A DNA stretch of 10,215 bases from Egerieenecus merdigallinarum (GTDB lineage: Bacteria > Bacillota > Clostridia > Christensenellales > Aristaeellaceae), in NCBI GenBank assembly GCA_018711985.1, contig DVHS01000005.1:1-10215 (forward strand), written 5' to 3'. The notes beneath the pieces are model-generated. The model was given only the letters and a program-made list of their open reading frames with translations, ran no database searches and had not been told where the DNA came from. Positions 6,343-10,215 of the stretch are shown piece by piece. A program made the position numbers and the translations under genes. The first letter of the stretch is position 1. Each line of letters opens with the position of its first letter.

Positions 6343-6585
6343 ATGGAGGATCTGAAAAACAGCGTCAGCCGCGTGGTTGGCACCAAGCAGGTGCTGCGCG
6401 GGCTGAAATCCGGTACCCTTGCCAAGGTGTATGTGGCCAACGATGCGGACACTTTTTTGTACCAGCGGATTGTCCGGGCGGCGGAAAGCGCCGGCGTGCC
6501 GGTGGTACGGGTTCCTACCATGAAGGAACTGGGGCTTTTGTGCGGGGTGGAGGTTGCGTCCGCCGCCGCCGGTATCGCCCGGTGA
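6343..6585 (+). CDS. rplGB: L7Ae-like ribosomal protein (YbxF/RplGB family)
   Basis: The protein has 80 residues, the normal size for the bacterial L7Ae/L30e/S12e/Gadd45 family; Bacillus YbxF is a close counterpart and binds RNA kink-turns. GTKQVLRGLKSGTLAKVYVA (13-32) is the family's characteristic first helix and strand, followed by NDAD (33-36), VPVVRVPTMKELG (52-64) and CGVEVASAAAG (67-77). The frame extends 20 codons upstream to GTG 6283, but that start would lie inside the leader hairpin with no ribosome binding site. ATG 6343 has AGGAGG at 6326-6331, 11 bases upstream. It is the first gene of the operon, matching its place ahead of rpsL in other Firmicutes, although there it normally follows rpoC. 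Confidence 0.92.
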   Translation: MEDLKNSVSRVVGTKQVLRGLKSGTLAKVYVANDADTFLYQRIVRAAESAGVPVVRVPTMKELGLLCGVEVASAAAGIAR

Positions 6586-6658
6586 CCGCCCTACTTTACT
6601 GCCTGTAAGTTTCCGAGGGTTGCGGAAATTTATGGATAATTTTCCAGGAGGTGCTTCC

Positions 6659-7033
6659 ATGCCCACGATCAATCAGTTGATCCGTAAGGGACGGGAAAAG
6701 GTTGTTGAGCATTCCAATTCGCCTATTCTGCAGGGCTGCCCGCAAAAGCGCGGCGTGTGCCTGAGCGTGAAGACGACCACGCCCAAGAAGCCGAATTCCG
6801 CCCTTCGTAAAATTGCCAGAATCCGTCTGACGAACTCCATCGAAGGTACCTGCTACATCCCCGGTATCGGCCACAACCTGCAGGAGCATAGCGTTGTGCT
6901 GATCCGTGGCGGCCGTGTGCGCGACCTTCCTGGCGTGCGTTACCACATCATCCGCGGCGCGCTGGATACCGCCGGTGTGGCCAAGCGGATGCAGGGCCGT
7001 TCCCTGTACGGCGCCAAGCGCCCGAAGAAGTAA
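6659..7033 (+). CDS. rpsL: 30S ribosomal protein S12
   Basis: S12 has 124 residues here, full length. It sits at the decoding centre of the small subunit and helps monitor codon-anticodon pairing. TTTPKKPNSALRK (39-51), GHNLQEHSVVLIRGGRV (71-87) and DLPGVRYHIIRGALDTAGV (89-107) are the hallmark blocks; D89, methylthiolated by RimO in some bacteria, is kept, and K43 is the drug-sensitive residue. Residue 88, Lys in E. coli and B. subtilis, is Arg (codon CGC at 6920-6922), a substitution known as a streptomycin-resistance change in E. coli and Mycobacterium. Residue 63 is Gly where Val is usual. AGGAGG at 6646-6651 lies seven bases before ATG 6659. Second gene of the operon, 73 bases after rplGB. 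Confidence 0.98.
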   Translation: MPTINQLIRKGREKVVEHSNSPILQGCPQKRGVCLSVKTTTPKKPNSALRKIARIRLTNSIEGTCYIPGIGHNLQEHSVVLIRGGRVRDLPGVRYHIIRGALDTAGVAKRMQGRSLYGAKRPKK

Positions 7034-7239
7034 GCAAGCTGCGTCCGAAGCTGTCCAAAGCGGAACATAAGCCCGCTGGCGCCATCCGCCCCTCTGCGGA
7101 ACAGGAGGGAGACGGCGGCGCACAGACCATCGGCCTTTCCGGCCGCTCAATACGGAGCGGGGCGGCGTGATGCTGACACGTTGCCTGCGGGAGAGGACGC
7201 AAAACAACATCACCTTACATCTTTCAAGGAGGGAATCAC
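7034..7239 (+). other. long structured spacer between rpsL and rpsG
   Basis: This 206-base gap is unusually long for these two genes and holds no supportable gene. Potential hairpins are AGCGG/CCGCT (7059-7077), TCCGC/GCGGA (7085-7100), CGGCC/GGCCG (7131-7145) and a nine-pair stem with two G.U pairs, GGCGGCGTG 7161-7169 with CACGTTGCC 7177-7185. The strong rpsG ribosome binding site AAGGAGGG is at 7226-7233. In E. coli the S12-S7 spacer is the binding target for autoregulation by S7; a similar use here is conjecture. Confidence 0.5.
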
Positions 7240-7710
7240 ATGCCCCGTCGCGGATTTGTCCCCAAGCGGGAGGTGCTGCCGGATCCTGTCTATGGGACCA
7301 CGGTGGTCACCAAGCTCATCAATCAGATTATGGAAGACGGCAAGCGCGGTATTGCGCAGAACGTCTGCTATACGGCTTTTGAGACGGTGAAGGAAAAGAC
7401 CGGCAAGGAAGCCACCGAAGTTTTCCAGGCTGCGCTGAACAACGTGGCGCCCCAGCTGGAAGTAAAGGCCCGCCGTGTGGGCGGCGCCACCTACCAGGTG
7501 CCTATCGAGATCCGTCCCGAGCGCCGTCAGACCCTGGCGCTGCGCTGGATTGTGGAATTCTCCCGCAAGCGTGGTGAGAAGACCATGGCCGAGCGCCTGG
7601 CTGCCGAGCTGCTGGATGCCTCCAACAACACCGGCGCCGCTGTAAAGCGTAAGGAAGAAATGCACCGTATGGCCGAGGCCAACAAGGCGTTTGCCCACTA
7701 TCGGTGGTAA
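7240..7710 (+). CDS. rpsG: 30S ribosomal protein S7
   Basis: S7 has 156 residues, the standard bacterial length. It nucleates assembly of the 30S head by binding the 3' major domain of 16S rRNA and lines the exit (E) site. The N-terminal basic tail MPRRGFVPKREVLPDP (1-16), the core LEVKARRVGGATYQVP (74-89), EIRPERRQTLALRW (91-104), SRKRGEKTMAERLA (108-121) and the C-terminal NNTGAAVKRKEEMHRMAEANKAFAHYRW block (129-156) are all intact. The ATG is preceded by AAGGAGGG with a six-base gap, one of the strongest ribosome binding sites in the window. In other bacteria S7 represses its own operon; the long spacer upstream would be the place to look for that here. Confidence 0.98.
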   Translation: MPRRGFVPKREVLPDPVYGTTVVTKLINQIMEDGKRGIAQNVCYTAFETVKEKTGKEATEVFQAALNNVAPQLEVKARRVGGATYQVPIEIRPERRQTLALRWIVEFSRKRGEKTMAERLAAELLDASNNTGAAVKRKEEMHRMAEANKAFAHYRW

Positions 7711-7767
7711 GAGACGCTTCCAACGGTATATTCAAGCGAGCCACCGTAGAAAGGAGAACAATCCAAC

Positions 7768-9882
7768 ATGCCCAGGAGCCACCCACTTGAACGGCTGCGC
7801 AATATTGGTATTATGGCGCATATTGACGCCGGTAAGACCACCACTACCGAGCGTATTTTGTACTACACCGGCAAGACCCATCGCATCGGCGAGGTGCATG
7901 ATGGTGCTGCCACCATGGACTGGATGGTTCAGGAGCAGGAGCGCGGCATAACCATCACCTCCGCGGCCACCACCTGCATCTGGCACGATCCGCAGGATCC
8001 CACCAACAAGAACAAGACCTACCGGATCAATATCATCGACACCCCCGGTCACGTGGACTTCACGGTGGAAGTGGAGCGTTCCCTGCGCGTGCTGGACGGC
8101 GCTGTGGCGGTATTCTGCGCCAAGGGCGGCGTTGAGCCCCAGTCCGAAACGGTATGGAAGCAGGCGGAGACCTATCAGGTGCCCCGCATGGCGTATGTGA
8201 ACAAAATGGATATCACCGGCGCCAACTTCTTCCGCGTGGTGGACATGATGAAGGATCGCCTGCATGCCAATGCGGTGCCCGTTCAGCTGCCCATCGGTGC
8301 TGAAGCGGACTTCCGCGGCATCATCGACCTGATTACCATGCGCGCCGAGGTTTACTACAACGACGACGGCACGGATGTACGTGACGAGGAGATCCCTGCG
8401 GAAATGCGGGATCAGGCGGAGGAGTATCGCGCTGCGCTGATCGAGCACGTGGCCGAGACGGATGAAGCGCTGATGGAGAAGTACTTCAACGGCGAGGAAC
8501 TTACCGTTGATGAGATCCGCGGTGCCATCCGCAAGAGCACCATCGCCTGCAAAATGACCCCCGTGATGTGCGGTACTTCCTACCGCAACAAGGGCGTGCA
8601 GCCGCTGCTGGATAACATCATTTACTATATGCCCTCTCCTGTGGACATCCCCGCGATCAAGGGTACCGATCCCTCTGATCCCGAGAAGGAGATGGAGCGT
8701 CACCCCTCCGATGAGGAGCCCTTCTCCGCCCTGGCCTTCAAGATCATGGTGGACCCCTTTGTGGGTAAGCTGGCTTTCTTCCGGGTGTATTCCGGCCATC
8801 TGTCTGCCGGCAGCTATGTGATGAACTCCACCAAGCAAAAGCGCGAGCGTATGAGCCGCATCATGCTGATGCACGCCAACCATCGCGAAGAGGTGCAGGA
8901 CATCTACACTGGCGAGATTGCTGGCGCGGTGGGCCTGAAGGATACCACCACCGGCGACACCCTGTGCGATGAAAACAACCAGATCATTCTGGAATCCATG
9001 GTGTTCCCCGATCCCGTGATCGAGGTTGCCATTGAGCCCAAGACCAAGGCCGGTCAGGACAAGATGACCATGGCCCTGCTCCGCCTGGCGGAGGAAGACC
9101 CCACCTTCAAGACCTACACCAACGCGGAAACCGGCCAGACCATCATCGCTGGCATGGGTGAGCTCCATCTGGAGATCATCGTGGACCGTCTGCTGCGTGA
9201 GTTCAAGGTGGAGGCCACCGTGGGCAAGCCCCAGGTTACCTACAAGGAGACCATCCGCAAGCATGCCAAGGCCGAGGGCCGTTACGTTCGCCAGACCGGT
9301 GGTCACGGCCAGTACGGTCACTGCTGGATCGAGCTGGATCCTCAGGAACCCGGCAAGGGCTACGAGTTCGAGAGCCGTATCGTGGGCGGCGTAATTCCCA
9401 AGGAATTCATTGCGCCCATTGATGCCGGTATTCAGGAAGCGGCCAAGTCCGGCGTGTTGGGTGGCTTCGAAGTGGTTAACTTCAAGGCTGCTGTGGTGGA
9501 CGGCTCTTACCACGATGTGGACTCCTCTGAAATGGCCTACAAGATCGCCGCTTCCATGGCGTTCAAGGAAGCCGTGAAGAAGGCTGATCCCTGCCTGATG
9601 GAGCCCATGATGAAGGTGGAAATCATCGTGCCCGAGCAGTACATGGGCGACGTGATGGGCAATGTGTCCAGCCGTCGTGGCCGTGTGGAAGGCATGGAAG
9701 CCCGCGGCAGCGATCAGATTATCCACGCTTACGTACCCCTGAGCGAGATGTTCGGCTACACCACCGACTTGCGCTCCCGTACCCAGGGCCGCGGCATGTT
9801 TACCATGCAGTTCGACCACTACGAGGAAGTGCCCAAGTCCGTGGCGGAGAAGATCATTGGCGCCCGGGAGAAGAACAACTAA
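7768..9882 (+). CDS. fusA: translation elongation factor G
   Basis: EF-G (704 residues) is the cytosolic GTPase that drives tRNA-mRNA translocation and, with RRF, ribosome recycling. The GTPase motifs are present in order: G1 AHIDAGKT (17-24), G2 RGITI with T62, G3 DTPGH (91-95), G4 NKMD (145-148), and G5 in the CGTSYRNKGVQPLLD region (268-282), where Thr-Ser replaces the more common Ser-Ala. GMGELHLEI (462-470) marks domain III. Domain IV has RQTGGHGQYGHCW (508-520) and DGSYHDVDSSEMAYKIA (578-594), with H582 matching the translocation-critical His at the tip. EGMEARG (641-647) begins domain V features. An insertion of about ten residues after W72 lies in a part of the G domain that varies in length between species. 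AAGGAG at 7751-7756 supports ATG 7768, 57 bases after rpsG. Confidence 0.98.
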   Translation: MPRSHPLERLRNIGIMAHIDAGKTTTTERILYYTGKTHRIGEVHDGAATMDWMVQEQERGITITSAATTCIWHDPQDPTNKNKTYRINIIDTPGHVDFTVEVERSLRVLDGAVAVFCAKGGVEPQSETVWKQAETYQVPRMAYVNKMDITGANFFRVVDMMKDRLHANAVPVQLPIGAEADFRGIIDLITMRAEVYYNDDGTDVRDEEIPAEMRDQAEEYRAALIEHVAETDEALMEKYFNGEELTVDEIRGAIRKSTIACKMTPVMCGTSYRNKGVQPLLDNIIYYMPSPVDIPAIKGTDPSDPEKEMERHPSDEEPFSALAFKIMVDPFVGKLAFFRVYSGHLSAGSYVMNSTKQKRERMSRIMLMHANHREEVQDIYTGEIAGAVGLKDTTTGDTLCDENNQIILESMVFPDPVIEVAIEPKTKAGQDKMTMALLRLAEEDPTFKTYTNAETGQTIIAGMGELHLEIIVDRLLREFKVEATVGKPQVTYKETIRKHAKAEGRYVRQTGGHGQYGHCWIELDPQEPGKGYEFESRIVGGVIPKEFIAPIDAGIQEAAKSGVLGGFEVVNFKAAVVDGSYHDVDSSEMAYKIAASMAFKEAVKKADPCLMEPMMKVEIIVPEQYMGDVMGNVSSRRGRVEGMEARGSDQIIHAYVPLSEMFGYTTDLRSRTQGRGMFTMQFDHYEEVPKSVAEKIIGAREKNN

Positions 9883-9896
9883 TTCCGCTGTGCCAT

Positions 9897-9922
9897 GGCG
9901 GACGGTGAATGAGCCGTCCGCC
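9897..9922 (+). promoter_or_regulatory. strong hairpin between fusA and tuf
   Basis: GGCGGACGG (9897-9905) and CCGTCCGCC (9914-9922) form a perfect nine-pair stem with an eight-base loop, and outer GCC/GGC bases (9892-9894, 9926-9928) could extend it. It fills most of the 69-base spacer and ends 14 bases before the tuf ribosome binding site. There is no T tract, so full termination is unlikely; a processing, stability or partial-attenuation role is inferred. Confidence 0.55.
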
Positions 9923-9951
9923 TACGGCCACACGTTAAGGAGGAAATTCCC

Positions 9952-10215
9952 ATGGCTAAGGAGCATTATGAAAGAACAAAGCCGCATGTAAACATCGGCA
10001 CGATCGGACACGTGGACCACGGCAAGACGACGCTGACTGCAGCCATCACCATGACGCTGGCCCAGAAGGGCGAAGCGCAGGCGATGCGCTACGACGAAAT
10101 CGACAAGGCGCCGGAAGAGAAGGCCCGTGGTATCACGATCAACACGGCGCACGTGGAGTATGAGACCGCGAAGCGGCACTATGCGCACGTGGACTGCCCC
10201 GGCCACGCCGACTAC
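9952..10215 (+). CDS. tuf: translation elongation factor Tu, N-terminal part (cut by window edge)
   Basis: The first 88 codons of EF-Tu are visible, out of about 400 in the family. EF-Tu carries aminoacyl-tRNA to the ribosome as a GTP complex. The start MAKEHYERTKPHVNIGTIG is typical. G1 is GHVDHGKT (19-26), G2 (switch I) is RGITIN with T62, and G3 is DCPGH (81-85) with H85, the residue that activates the hydrolytic water in E. coli EF-Tu (His84 there). AAGGAGG at 9937-9943 is eight bases upstream of the ATG. It is the fifth gene of the operon, 69 bases after fusA, in the usual Firmicute order. Whether a second tuf copy exists elsewhere cannot be seen. Confidence 0.97.
   Translation, partial: MAKEHYERTKPHVNIGTIGHVDHGKTTLTAAITMTLAQKGEAQAMRYDEIDKAPEEKARGITINTAHVEYETAKRHYAHVDCPGHADY

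Noticed and set aside
7732..9819. Open frame of 695 codons on the minus strand within fusA
   Set aside because: Mirror frame of EF-G codon bias, with strings of His, Leu and Gly and no domain signature.
1..10215. CRISPR array, tRNA, rRNA, insertion sequence or phage genes
   Set aside because: No regularly spaced direct repeats, cloverleaf-like segments, transposase motifs or phage proteins were seen on either strand.

Overview
The window looks like chromosomal DNA of a fairly GC-rich Firmicute, most likely an uncultured or gut-type member of the class Clostridia. The evidence is strong AGGAGG-type ribosome binding sites throughout, an L7Ae-like RplGB gene at the head of the str ribosomal cluster, a SpoIID/LytB-type peptidoglycan enzyme, and a 'mixed' (group III) phosphofructokinase with the GGNGTHK signature that I associate with clostridia. 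The genus cannot be fixed from the sequence alone.

Layout. Bases 1-299 hold the 3' end of a SAM-dependent methyltransferase gene whose composition (about 39% G+C by hand count) is clearly lower than everything to its right. Bases 360-1400 hold two small plus-strand genes, a DUF6886-type protein and a GNAT acetyltransferase. A convergent junction with two hairpins (1401-1568) follows. Bases 1569-6032 are a minus-strand block: an intracellular GH36 alpha-galactosidase, a 6-phosphofructokinase, and a secreted or lipid-anchored SpoIID/LytB-domain protein. A 310-base divergent region (6033-6342) carries a near-perfect vegetative promoter and a hairpin leader for the plus-strand str operon: rplGB, rpsL (S12), rpsG (S7), fusA (EF-G) and tuf (EF-Tu, cut by the right edge).

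How the genes relate. The alpha-galactosidase would release galactose and glucose or sucrose from imported alpha-galactosides, and the phosphofructokinase is the committed step of glycolysis, so the two fit a sugar-fermenting lifestyle. They appear to be separate transcription units, because a hairpin separates them and the phosphofructokinase has its own promoter embedded in the last codons of the SpoIID-like gene. The str operon encodes decoding-centre proteins and the two main elongation GTPases. It is detached from rpoBC here and has long, structured spacers between rpsL and rpsG and between fusA and tuf.

I did not find a clearly novel multi-gene system. The points most worth a second look are: arginine in S12 at the position where Lys-to-Arg gives streptomycin resistance in other bacteria; the phosphofructokinase active site, with Asn replacing the usual metal-binding Asp and Lys in the PKTIDND motif; the structured leaders and spacers of the str operon; and the composition break near base 300.
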